Source: Entoloma clypeatum (taxonomy: Eukaryota; Basidiomycota; Agaricomycetes; Agaricales; Entolomataceae). Taken from it: a DNA stretch of 64,000 nt. The stretch lies in the NCBI GenBank assembly GCA_963565915.1, contig OY751490.1, positions 4,402,001 to 4,466,000 of the forward strand. Direction: 5' to 3'. Numbering within the stretch: position 1 is the stretch's first letter; every line of letters begins with the position of its first letter. The position numbers and the translations under genes were made by a program. The notes beneath the pieces were generated by a model that saw nothing but the letters and a program-made list of their open reading frames with translations, made no database searches and had not been told where the DNA came from. This document shows, piece after piece, positions 21,006 to 32,296 of this stretch.

Positions 21006-21881
21006 AAGATAAGTATATGCATGAAAAGATATATGTATGCAGACAACTTGAAAGCCACAGGATAAACAGAGTTATGAGATAAGACAATTTAACTCATGCA
21101 ACAAGCCAACTTCATGTCTGGTAGAACATGGTGAAAAGAGCGAAAATGTGTGTACTCACCTGGGGTACAGATCATCATCTTGAGCCCTCAATATGGTCAG
21201 GGCACCTGTGTAGGCCTATTCTATGGTATGAATAGGTCTCCAAGCATTGGTAGTACAAGGTGCGCAATGCCTGAATCAGGCAGTAAGATGCAGAGTATGA
21301 GATGCAAGGCCAGTATCCCAAGGGGGGATATATGCTCCTCCTCCTCCTCCTCAGGCCCACACTGCTTTTTTAGCTTTTTTAATCATCTTTTCCTCAAGGC
21401 ACTGGTTGGAAATGAGGCTTGATATATTATACTATGTATTAGAACAGGTATACATGTATATAGACCATAGTATGGCTGTACAGGTAGGGGGATGTATGGT
21501 GTTGGTATAGTATGCATAGGCTAGAGAGGCATAAGAGATTACCTATACCTCCTCTAATGTATATATAGTCATAGGATGGTGGGAAGATGAAGCCTGAGGC
21601 ATAGGAGTGATGAGAAAAGGGGGAGGGAGGTTCTGATGCATGGGAAGGGCATGGGAGCGCGCCTGAATGTTGCTCGGGACTCAATCCGAACAGCATCAGT
21701 GACATGGAAGACAATGTGGATGGGCCCTGAGACATTGATGGTGATGACAACATGACATGAGACGTTGATGGCACAGTGATTGATGGCACCGGTAGGTTCC
21801 AAACGAGATGAGGGACTTTGTCAAGTATTTAGGGTATTTATTCAGCATTTAACGAGGTTTGGGGAGACTGAACAAAAAGGG
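21006..21881. other. Region between DUF6698 gene and Plavaka transposon
   Basis: Probably contains 5' exons or promoter of the DUF6698 gene. I found no convincing coding exon; short open frames exist on both strands. A (GGA/CTC)n-like run lies near 21335-21350. Confidence 0.4.
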
Positions 21882-21928
21882 CTCTAATTAGAGGTGCATG
21901 TGCATATATTATGTACCTCTAATTAGAG
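21882..21928. repeat. 47-bp inverted repeat beside the transposase
   Basis: Arms 21882-21899 and 21911-21928 are 18 bp with one mismatch around an 11-nt loop. Each arm itself begins or ends with the palindrome CTCTAATTAGAG. It lies just before the transposase-like frame and could be a regulatory hairpin, a transposase site or a small MITE remnant. Confidence 0.7.
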
Positions 21929-21935
21929 GGGTATT

Positions 21936-24900
21936 GTGGGTACATCAGGTGATCTCACACCATTCAAACTCTTCTGGAAGCCCGATTCGGACAGCGAGCC
22001 TGAGCGCGTCATGACAGATCTCTACAATTCTGATGCATTCCTGGAAGAGCATGAAAAACTGCAGCAACAGCCAAAGGAACCTGAATGTGAATTGGAGTGG
22101 GTAATTGCCTCAATCATGGTGTGGTTGGATTCGACACATATGGCCAATTTTGGACAAGCATCGCTGTGGCCTGTCTACATTTTTTTGTAAACCAGTCCAA
22201 GTATTCACACTCAAAACCATCCAGCTTTGTGGCACATCATCTTGTGTATCTTTCTAATGTATGATCCTGACTTAAACTGGCCCCGAACGTGTCTCATGTT
22301 TCTTTACAGTTACCAGACACGATTCAGGACCATTACAAGAATATATTTGGTGAATCAGCATCTGCCGCTACCCTCACGCATCTCAAACGTGAGCTTATGC
22401 ATGCCATTTGGTGGTTAATTCTCAACAATAAGTTTATGGAGGCATATGAACATGGCATTGTCATCCAATGTGCAGATGGTGTTTCAAGATGGTTCTACCC
22501 AAGATTCTTCACTTATTCAGCTGATTATCCCGAGAAGTAGACATTGTCCAATCATGTAAATACAATCTGGCTGAGCTTTTCATGTTTAGGGTTTTACTCA
22601 CAATGATAAGATATCTTGGACAGTGTCCATGTCCCCGATATGAAATAGAGAAGGTCAATATCAGCGGACTTGGTTCCAAAGAAGACCAAGAGTTTAGAGC
22701 CAATGAACGGGTCGATGAAAAATCTCGACAGGCACGCATCAATGCCTCCTGAAGAGATATTTTTTGAGGGAATGGTGTGACATCTAAAAAGGTTGAGGAT
22801 CATTTAAAAGCATGATCAGAAGTACCAGTTAATGTATGCCGTATCATTCCCCATATCAGCCAACATAAATCTTACTCCTCAGCAGAATGCATTCTCTGCA
22901 AGGTTTTTTAAATTCAGATTCAATTTTTTCTTGATGTTTGTTCCCAACTTGTTGCATGAATTTGAACTTGGAGTATGGAGGAGCACATTCAAGCACTTGC
23001 TCCACATCTTGTTTGCTAAAGGCAATGACACTATTCAGGAATTGAACAAAAGGTTGGCCGCTGTTTCTTGCCAAAATGTTTCTAATAATAATCTTGTACT
23101 GCAGATACCAACAAATTCTGACATTTGGAACATCAACAATATGAAAATTCAGTGCTAATGCCTCAGCTATGAAGAAACTTGCAGCTCGTGATTTTGAAGA
23201 TTTGCTACAGGTATGTATGCTTGTGCATGGAAACATGTACATAATATATTGAAAAATCGTTTGAGTGTGCCATGCCAGTATTTGAGGTGTTGCTCCCTCC
23301 GGACCACAACACCATCGTGTTGGATATGTTGTTCATTCTCTGCACACTGACTCAACTCTCATCTCGCTAAAAGGAACCACTGAAGCTCTTGGGCAAATTC
23401 TTCCACGGTTTTCTAGCATGGTTTGCAGTGCATATGATACCAAGGACCTTCCATCAGAGGCAGCAGCTCAAGTATGTCACAGGGGGAGAAAGGGAAAAGG
23501 AAAAGGAAAGGCAACACAAACTTCATCTATGTTGAAGGGTAAAGAAAAAAATTCGATTCCGTTCAAGGGAAAGGGAAAAGAGACATCTGCGTCTGAGGAA
23601 AACAAACAAGAGACATCTACATCTACTGTGTCCGCATTTTTCAACCTGTGCACCTAAAAGTTGCATGCACTTGGCGACTACATGACCAGCATTCAACATT
23701 ATGGACCATCTGACAAATATTCAATGCAAGTGGTAAGTACTTTATGCGGCTGTTATATTAGGCTGTGAGACATGTTTCTCCTAGGGAAAGCTTGAGCACA
23801 AACATGTCAAATAGTTTTATATTCATACCAACAAATGCCGCACATTCGCCTTCCAAATCGGCAAGCACGAACGATGACAACAGATGCTACGAAAGATCAA
23901 GACATTGTTCAAAGAACATGACAAGAAATTGGCAGCAAGTTCTCACTCATTGGATTGCTCGAGAAATGTGTCCATTCCATTTGAAGAAAGCAAACCAATG
24001 CCTCAGACTTTACCAGAGAAGCACCACCATATAGCTGCATCTCGTTGACATCCAATCAATATCCTCCAGTGGTGTGCTGAGAACTCAGACGACCCTGCAA
24101 TGAAAGTATGTGGACCTTATTTGTTCATGTTTAATATCAATATTCACACTACATAGTTGTTCATTCCTAATCTGAAGAACCATTTACTCAGGCAACTCTT
24201 GAGTATTGAATTCAATGGTGACGAACATCAATATGATGTATCTGAACTAGCCAAGGTAAACATCACCCAGCATAGAATCTATCGGCATAAAGTACTCCAT
24301 GTCAACTACACAACCTATGATATGTGATGGGTGCAAGATTCTATCAACCTGCGCACACACCCTGATATTATGGTGCTGTCTCATGATGATCCAAATGGCA
24401 ACAAAGAAGAAGAACCTCATCCATACTGGTATGCACGTGTCATTGGAATATTTCACACAGATATTCGATACAAAAATTGAGGGGAACACATGGATTTTAT
24501 TTGGGTACGATGGCTGGATAGGGATCATTCATCCTTCATTTAAGACTGAGTGGAAGGCTCATCGCCTGCCGTGTGTTGGATTTGTTCCCGACAATCCTGA
24601 TGGTGGGGCCTTTGGCTTTTTGGACCCTGCTGTTGTTATCCATGTGGTGCACCTGATTCCAGTATTTGTGCATGGCACAACAACCATGCTCTTGGAACCA
24701 TCAATCGCTTGCCAGGCGGGTGATCATAATGAGGACTGGCAGTACTTCTATGTCAATATGTGAGTTTCATTTTTTTCTTAGCAGTCTCACGGTCTAACTT
24801 GGTGAATGAGTTTTGTTGACCATGACATGTTTATGTGTTTTCGTGGTGGAGGAATTGGCCACAAGGCAACACGCAAAAGGATGAAAATGTTTGCATCAGA

Positions 24901-25128
24901 ATGGCACCATCTTCCCTCATTGCAGGAGGATGTCGACAAGGTGCCAGGCTTGAGAGGCGATGGAACAGATTATGTAGAGGGAGAGGACAACACCAACATG
25001 GATGATGACAGTGCAACATCGGACGAGGAAGAATGCAATCCAGAAGTGACTCAGAGTGACTTTGGCCCTGAAGACGGGAAGGAAGGTTGGGATGATGAAT
25101 TCGATGTCATGGGTTTCGCACAGCCATA
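21936..25128 (+). pseudogene. Decayed Plavaka-type (CACTA-like) transposase
   Basis: Blocks of the Plavaka transposase family, common in Agaricomycetes, appear in order but in changing frames. They are PFKLFWKPDSDSEPERV with WLDSTHMANFG (21960-22160), a block ending PRFFTYSADYPEK (22310-22540), PNLLHEFELGVWR (near 22950), AARDFEDLLQ (near 23180) and VLLPPDHNTIVLDMLF (near 23285). Then come a K/G-rich insert (23480-23600), HPYWYARVIGIFHTDIR (near 24420), FGFLDPAVVIHVVHLIPV (near 24610) and the family's YVNM...DHDMFM...GGGIGHKATR (24755-24870). An acidic tail stops at 25128. Some frame changes coincide with introns, but others are stops or frameshifts, so it is inactive. Terminal inverted repeats were not identified. 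Confidence 0.75.
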
Positions 25129-25640
25129 GGCCGTATCACAGAGAACACTGTAAATAGTTCCAATGAGTAGCACATCCAGCCACCAGTGTCGCGTTGATCA
25201 AACTACTACTTCCTGCAACTTGATTGTCCAATCAAAGCCTTACACAAGATGTGAACAACTTTGAAGCCTTGCACAAGTAGCGTGCTAGTTGATTTCCAGA
25301 TTGAAACCATCACACAAGTTGCACAACATCTTGACAACTGGACTCAGATATCGCGATCATGGACATCTTGCCAATTCAGTTCCAACGCAACTAACTTATG
25401 CTGATAGTCGAAACTAACGACATCTTGTGTGGGATATACCGAGGCATTGACAAGGTGCGTATATCTAGCTCTTGCTATATCTACCACTTAACATCTTGTC
25501 GTGAGTTTTCCTACCACTGCTACTTATTGCAGTTTTGCTGATGGTTGTGTCACACCGCAACATGGGTTGATGATTGACCAACAATTGACAACATTTTGCA
25601 GGTATGTCTGAGGCAACTACAAGTTATTCTCAGACTAGAG
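25129..25640. other. Non-coding region with ACATCTTG repeats
   Basis: No gene is seen. ACATCTTG occurs at 25326, 25363, 25420 and 25491, and its complement CAAGATGT at 25245, five copies in about 255 bp. It may be the subterminal repeat zone of the Plavaka element, or promoter of the next gene. Confidence 0.5.
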
Positions 25641-26033
25641 ATGCTCAAAATATCTTTCAGCCCGTCATCATCCTCTCTCTTTTTCTACAAGGGTTCTGGA
25701 GTTGAAGGACAGTCAAATTATCAGGCTTTCTTTGATATTGGTGCGTTTTGTGTTAGCCTTACTACTTAATGCATTAAGTTCTTATCCAATGCAGGTCCAA
25801 TTGTGGATAGGACGCGCGAAATGCCCGACGAAGAAGTGAATACGGTGCAGGTGCATCCATACTTCCGTCATACGATAGAACGAATTTCCGTCCAGAACGC
25901 CGCCACTGTTCACGGCCTCGGCCGATTTCTAAAAGGCATCACCCCCCACGCACCTCACTACCCGTCCATCGCTCAAGCTCAAAACCGCGCCGCAGAAGTT
26001 ACCAAGAGCCCTCCTCTGATGGGTTTAGATTAG
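25641..26033 (+). CDS. Small two-exon hypothetical protein (112 aa)
   Basis: ATG 25641 opens exon 1 (25641-25740). A 54-nt GT-AG intron is 25741-25794, and exon 2 (25795-26033) ends at TAG. The two exons join in frame (phase 1) to give 112 codons. The N-terminus is serine-rich and aromatic (SPSSSSLFFYKGSG). The middle reads FDIGPIVDRTREMPDEE, followed by a moderately basic C-terminus. I do not recognise the family. Its last 4 bp overlap the stop of the HNH gene on the other strand, so the two are convergent and share 3' sequence. It could be a remnant of a longer gene, but the splice sites are clean. Confidence 0.5.
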
Positions 26034-27337
26034 GTCAATCTCGGGTTCGAGTAAACAGGTTGGCTTTGGAACGCTTTCCAAAGGGCATGGTCGAGAACAG
26101 CCGCAGACTGCCCATCCTCGGCCAACACGAAAGTCTCGTCGAGCTCTTTGGAGATATTGTCTATATATTCAGCAGCACCAGAAAGGTGGGCCACCTTTGC
26201 ACAAATGGCATGAATGGCCAAGTACTCTTTGCGAGGGAGAGGCAGTTTGACTGGATTAGGAGTGGTAAATGTCACGGTTCTCGAATAAAACCGATGCAGA
26301 ACAGGGTTGTGCGCCTTGACCTCGTACTGATTTTCGACATCGTGTACCAAGCAGTTGAGCCTTGGTGAGCAACGCGAACGAGTACATACGGTGGGCTCCA
26401 GGTAAAGCTCCAGCTTGTCGAAGAGGCTGTGTACAGTCGCATCTAATGTCATGACATTTTCCAAGCGATGGACTCGAGAACCGTTGAGTTCGTTCTGAAT
26501 GTCGGTACGGCCAAAGCGAGACAGAACGGCCCAGGCAGAGGCAGCGTAATCAGCCTTGAATGTAATTGAATCCCACAACGACGACAGTGACGAACCAAAC
26601 CGGACACACCTTATTTTCGTCTTGAGTGACGCCGACGTTGGTGGACTCAGCTATAATATGTGCGCAGTTGGTCAAGGCAAAACGACCACTTTCGCCCGCC
26701 GCTTCCTGCACTTCTTTGAGGTTGCTAAAGGAAGTCACATCATATATTCCCGTAATGACGCATCGAAAGCCATCGCGCATCAACGCCTTTGACATCCGGT
26801 AAAAGTCAGGATGGAGCGATCCTGGTGGGCGCACCTTTTCTTTGGCCGTTGCGTGGTTTAACGATGCCTTCTCAAGCGCCGCCTGCATCATCTCGGCGGA
26901 AGTATCGAAAGATGATCCGGAGGGGTGAGGAGAGGGGACGGGAGTCCGTCCTCTCGCAGCTCGAACTGAAAGGTGTCACGACTAATAGATGAATGAAATG
27001 ATACGTTGAGCGTACAAACTCGAATTATATGCTGGCAATAGAATTCTCCCACCTTGAGCAGCCTTTCCGAAGCATCGTCCTCCCTTGCACACGAGCTAAC
27101 CTCTTGCTCGAGATGCTTGAGTCCAGAGGTGGTGGGTAGATGATGGAAGAACCACCCAATGGCGCGACAATAGACGAGATCTTTCTGAATATCTTCCTTC
27201 CCTTTTCGCAAAGGAGAATGGAGCTCGTTCAGGAGGCTCTCCTCCAGGCGACGAACGATGTCGTAGGCGCTAACAACAAAGGAAGAAGCTGGCTCTGGAA
27301 CACGGGGAGGGAGTGACGGAGGGAGTGGAGTGGGCAT
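26030..27337 (-). CDS. HNH_2-type nuclease-domain protein
   Basis: Minus-strand gene with ATG at 27337. Introns are 26966-27015, about 26557-26609 and 26327-26389; the last is 63 nt without a stop and could be retained. The N-terminal 100 residues hold an amphipathic region. The central part has the HNH_2 signature of mushroom proteins: RDGFRCVITGIYDV, then TNCAHIIAES, and after the second intron ELNGSRVHRLENVMTLD with HSLFDKLELYLEP. The ending LAIHAICAKVAHLSGAAEYI is also characteristic of this expanded family. HNH domains bind a metal and cut nucleic acid; the role of these fungal members is unknown. The protein would be about 380 residues, with no signal peptide or membrane segment. Confidence 0.75.
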
Positions 27338-27661
27338 GGCTGCGGCTCAGAAGAAGTGGTCATTTCTTTCCACGCCCCCAACGATCACGGGACCCTGCCA
27401 ACCCGTCGTCGGATATCACCACGCCCCGCCAAGCTGGGTACGAGAAGAGTTGAATAATGCACTTTCCATAGGATAACTAAAAGTAATGCAATGTGGACGA
27501 TATCCCAGATCATCCGACATGTCTAATTATAAAGGGGCGAAAATCGTCAAGAGTGGGTATGTAGCTTGGTATGATGAAAGCATTGCAGACAAAGCAAAGG
27601 AATAATACTGTATGCAGATGGATGTAAGGAGATTGTGATCGGGCGGATGTCGTCCGCAAAC
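27338..27661. other. Intergenic region, HNH gene to MFS gene
   Basis: 324 bp holding the promoter of the HNH gene and the 3' UTR of the transporter gene. I see no gene or notable motif. Confidence 0.5.
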
Positions 27662-29919
27662 TTAGACGACCGTTTTTTCTTGTTTTGCCGCGGCTGCTTC
27701 CTCTTCTAGGACTTTCGCGATTTTGAGATCCTAATTCATCAGACTTTAGGATAACGGATGATGATACCAAAAGAAACCCGACGTACAATGCAGGGCGCAA
27801 ATTTGCTTCTCATCCGTATCCGCGGCCCGAATTTGTAGAACAGGAATGGACTCGGCGCGAGGACCAGCGCTATCAGACCCAGGAGTGTACATGCCCAATT
27901 AACTCCGAGCTAGAGGTATGAAGCATCAGCATTGAGAAATTGTCCGATTATACAGTTAATGATGGCTTACCTTTGTGAACATCTGGACCGTGAAAAGCGG
28001 GAACGCAGAGGCGACTGCTGAACGAACCATGGTGTTGGCGGCAAAGGCAGAGGCGGAATACATCCTATCGATAATCACTGTGAGTTACATGACAATAAAG
28101 GGATATGATGAAATAGACAAACAGATAGGTATCGACAATGTAACTCTGCGATATGGTGAGAAAGATAAGAGGAGTGACGAGACTTAGTTTTAATTGAAAC
28201 GCACCAAAAACGACATGAAGATCAAACTGATGCTCATCCCAAGGATAATCGTGCCGAGCCCAGGAACATACCATGGGATACTCGAGTACTCCCCAGTCCA
28301 TCCAAGCCAGAATGCACCGATGACCAGACCAGGGCCACCAATCATCGCACCGAAGAGCCTCTGCTCAGCCGGTGGAAACCCTCGCCACTTCTTAATGAGC
28401 TCTGGATAGTGGCGGGTGAGGAGATAATTGATGAATGCTCCGAGAGTCGTGCCTATACCGATACCGATGAACATAAGACCGTCTTGAGGGATGGTGAGGC
28501 CCCTTTTGACAACGTAAATGATAGGAAAGGCTTCGAAGACTACCGGACGGCATGAGGCGAAGATACTCGTCAAAAGGTCAAGGATGTACTCACGGCAGTA
28601 GAGGATGCCGTAGACGAGAGAAAGGTATATCGTGATGAGAACCAGAACTGGCTCCATGAAGAGCATCTGGAACGGTCGGTATAATGTCCGATGCGCCAAG
28701 GCTCTCAAGGACCAGTCTTGCTTCTCGTGCTCCGCGAATACGAACGATCTCGAGGGATCGCTCTTGCGAATCTTCTTCGCCTGCCAAGACAACGCTCAGA
28801 TGAACACCCGGGAAGTCATAGTTAAACAGATACAGACCTTTTTCAATAGGATGACCGGAGCATAGGTCTCTGGGAGGAAGGTGATCGTGAAGATGGTACA
28901 CACCCCAGCGAATATCATCATCACCCAGAAGACCCATCGCCAGCTTAATGAACTGGTAACGATGCTAGCAGGGGGATCAAAAATGGGATGCTTCTATTTC
29001 AAAAAGGGGGACGTACAATCCACTGACGATGGGACCGATGACAGGGCCGATGAAGGTGGCTGCTGTGAAGACGCTAGTCGCAGGCCCGCGACCGCCAGCA
29101 GACCATATGTCAGCAATCACGCCTACTCTTCACATTAGTTTGCAGAAACAAGAACGGTGAGAGTGAAAACGTACCTCCGCAGTTTGTCAGGGGAGCGACG
29201 GCAAAGAAACCGGAAAGGAATCGCGTGACCAAAAGGGTCTCGATATTACGTGCGAGAGCTTGACCAAGATGAAAGAGGGTGTAGGCAGACAATGTGATGA
29301 TGAATGTAGGTCGTCGCCCGACGAGCTCGCTACCAGGCCCCCAAAATAGTGGCTGAGACGATTTTAGCAAAGTACAAAGTATATAGCACAGCGGACTCAC
29401 ACCAAACGTATACCCCAACAAGAACACTGTTGTCAAGAGATAAGCAACCTCCGCAGGAACGTCGAATTGCGTTTCAATCGCTGATAACGTTGACGTAGGG
29501 GCCGAAGAAGCAAACGTACTCGGATGATGAGATGAGACAAAAGCCAATCGTTCATAGAGAGTGTAACGCACTTACACATTGACAGTCATCACACCGCAAC
29601 AAAGAGTAATGAACCACTTATAGCTATCTGTCCAATTTTGAGGGTTCTCAGGATCTTGCGGACCATCCCAGGTGACCTTGTCAGGATTTTCTGCGTCTTC
29701 GCTTGGTGGTGGTAGTGACAGGGAGGTGGCGGTGGTTGTGGGAGAAAAAGGGAACTTCGGGGAAGGTTCATGAGGATCATCGCCGCCGTAAAATTCCAAT
29801 GCAGTCTCGTCCCTATCGATCTCTTGCTTGAGGCGCGTCTCGAGCGGATGGGAAGCATGCGGGCCATCAGTAATTTTGGCTGTCGATGATCTTGCGGGAC
29901 TGAGTTTCGAACCCGACAT
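27662..29919 (-). CDS. MFS transporter, DHA1 drug/polyamine antiporter type
   Basis: Minus-strand gene with many short introns; ATG 29919, stop TAA 27662-27664. Exon 1 encodes a long hydrophilic N-terminus with DPENPQNW, the usual lead-in of fungal DHA1 proteins, then the first helix (WFITLCCGVMTVNV). Later exons give helix 2 with a motif-A-like GPGSELVGRRP, helices 3-4 (LVTRFLSGFFAVAPL), FIGPVIGPIV, WRWVFWVMMIFAG, the central loop with LPETYAPVILLKK, and six C-terminal helices including YGILYC and GPGLVIGAFWLGW. The C-terminus ends KQEKTVV. The protein should sit in the plasma membrane and export drugs or polyamines using the proton gradient; the substrate cannot be told. It diverges from the YPI1 gene over a 748-bp region. 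Confidence 0.85.
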
Positions 29920-30667
29920 GTGCGCAGACGAACTCTGGGTGAAGGTCGTTCACGGAAGAAGCCAGCATGGGCCCTTTTGTAGTGCGCCGGTACCATTGCG
30001 CCATCCCTCGGTTATGACGAGCCGGTGGGCCTAGCGAGGAGACTCAATGAAAAGGAGGTCTTAGTGAGTTGATGGAGATATCGGGTGCGTTCCTTGGTGG
30101 ACTGACAATGTAGACCTTAGTAAACGACCGATATTATTCGATGAGAAAAAGCTAGAAACTCAGAAAACATGTACAGCCGTGTCAGCCTGGAGAGAATCAG
30201 CAGACAGGAAACACAACTCACTAAGACAGCCACCTGCAGGCATGCAAGAAAATTGCGTTCAGTCCTTGCTGAATTAGCACTTGACTCTCCGGAAGATCCA
30301 TCTGCCGACGTGCTCTTCCCTCCAAAATGTATGACTCAGGATTCCAAAATACGCCTCCTTCCGCCTCGCAGGGTTCGCATCTGCACTCTGAAAAGGTCAG
30401 AATAAAAAAGCGATTCGAAGGAGCATCCAGCATCAAGCAAAGCAGCCTCGAAGTTGGTGAGCGACAATCGTCTAATAACCCCGATTTACTGGTGCCGCGG
30501 CACAGGTCGGCATTCTTCCAGATATCCCAAAAAAGGTGATGATCTCCGTGTTCGGCTGGTTCAAGACAAGTATGCCGTCATTGCGGCACCACTATTGATC
30601 ACAGCCGGCTACTGCCGTTCCGGTCAGTGACCTTTGTTTACAACCACGTGATGACTAAGACCGCCCG
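29920..30667. other. Shared upstream region of MFS and YPI1 genes
   Basis: 748 bp between divergent start codons. Short open frames occur but none has supporting family features; it presumably holds both promoters. Confidence 0.5.
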
Positions 30668-31144
30668 ATGGCATACACTGCAGCACCCTCCACATCTGCT
30701 CCGACCGATGCATCCAGGACGTTGACAATCACAGACTCAAAGCCTCGTGAGGAAGGTGGTCAATCCAGCGGTTCAGACGGCCCAGCCGTTGGTACTCTCC
30801 GTCTCCGAGGTGGTCCACGAAGCAGACAACGTGTGGCATGGGACGATGACGTGGTAGATAACGAGGGCTGCGGTCGGAAATCATCTAAAAGTATGTCCTT
30901 TCCTGCATCGCATCACCAGAAAGCTCATGTACGACCATCTGTCTGAATAGTTTGTTGCATATATCACAAGCCGCGGAAGTTCGACGAATCATCGAGTGAG
31001 GAGTCCAGCGAGGATTCCGATCCAGAGGAGGGGTCATCAGGCGGCGGACACGGGCGGCCCTGTGTCCATAGACATAACCACAATGCTTATGAGTTGTCTC
31101 CCGAGGAAAAGGGGCAAAAGAAAGGGGAATCATCTGGCCTGTAA
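30668..31144 (+). CDS. YPI1: Type 1 phosphatase inhibitor, YPI1/PPP1R11 family
   Basis: Exon 1 is 30668-30890, a 60-nt GT-AG intron is 30891-30950, and exon 2 is 30951-31144, giving 138 residues. The conserved core [20 protein letters not shown] followed by [16 protein letters not shown] is the signature of inhibitor-3. The V-x-W motif docks on the catalytic subunit of protein phosphatase 1 (Glc7), and the CCIYHKP stretch is near invariant. The intron splits the codon between SSK and ICC. The C-terminus is acidic/serine-rich, then histidine-rich. The protein is nuclear in yeast and controls PP1 activity. It converges on the eS10 gene, with 97 bp between stops. Confidence 0.93.
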
Positions 31145-31241
31145 ACACATATGATGCGATCTGCATTTCTGCTCATATTGCATTTGGGGTCATCATAAGT
31201 GGCCAGTGGTACAAAACCGATCCTACAGATGTACATCTCCC

Positions 31242-31803
31242 TCATTCCCGAGGAGCACCCCGACCAACACCAGCGAATTGTGGCCTGAACTCTCCAGGCG
31301 CACCACCCTCCTTCTTCCGGTAGTCATCACGGTCGCCACGGGGCGGGCGGTATGCACCCTCTCCTCCAGAACGGGCAGCGGCGGGGCGAGGAGGACGAGC
31401 AGCCTTTTTGTGTGTAGCGGGGACAATCTCGATAGGCAGGTGGAGCCTGACCAAGCGATCGCCAACAATTGAGAAAAGATTCAATAAAATGCGGTTCAGA
31501 AACTTACCATTCACGGAGGTATTCGACACCCTCAGCGGTCAGAACGTAGTAGTAATACTGCCAGGAGAACTGGGTCTTGACGAAGCCCTTGGAAGTCAGG
31601 CTCTGCAGGGCCTTGATGACTTGGAGATTGGGGACGTCGAGCTCTTCGTGCTTCGGCGCGTTGAAGTCCTTTTTGGCGACCAATACACCCTCTGATCTCC
31701 GGAAGCGCCCTTCAGTCCGGTATGGTGTGTGTGCAGGAGACGCAAACGCACCTTTGAAGAGGTTCTCGTAAATGGTGCGCCGATTCTGTTTGGGAATGAT
31801 CAT
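31242..31803 (-). CDS. RPS10: 40S ribosomal protein eS10
   Basis: Three exons on the minus strand: 31752-31803, 31508-31691 and 31242-31446, with GT-AG introns of 60 and 61 nt, giving 146 residues. The sequence follows eS10 throughout: [67 protein letters not shown] and [14 protein letters not shown]. It ends in the glycine/arginine-rich tail usual for this protein. It is a winged-helix component of the small subunit head. The intron after the first 17 codons is typical of fungal ribosomal protein genes, where it often aids expression. Confidence 0.96.
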
Positions 31804-32296
31804 GCTGGGCGAAACGGTTTATCAAGGTCGGGAGCTGGTCGGGAAACAACAATCAGGAGCACGTTCAGAAAGCGATAGGCCCAAGCACGTACTGCGAAAG
31901 CTTTCGCACTTGCTTCTGGTTGAAAAAATGCGATGTCAGTCCCTGCTCGTCGTCATCCAAACCATCCAGAGCCTATCCAACCCCTCCATCCACCCAAATG
32001 GTACCAAAACAACTCTGGATAGCTCTGAATGATCTTGAACCACTCACATGGCGGATTTTCGGCAGGGTCTTGAGGGAGGCTTGACGTTGACGGAGGGCAG
32101 CTCGTCGATGCCGAACCATTGCGCGGTGGCTGAGTATTTGCGCGTGGCGGTGGGTATCAAACAACCCACAACAGATGACCTCAAGATTCTGATAAAAGTT
32201 TGAGAATTCAGGCAGATTCTTAGATGATGGGCAAACGTCCTTTACAAAAGAATCAGTACAGACAAAGGTACATTTCTCTTTTTCCATTGCTATACA
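31804..32296. other. Upstream region of RPS10 and 3' region of the epimerase gene
   Basis: 493 bp. It should hold the RPS10 promoter and 5' UTR. No other gene is supported. Confidence 0.5.
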
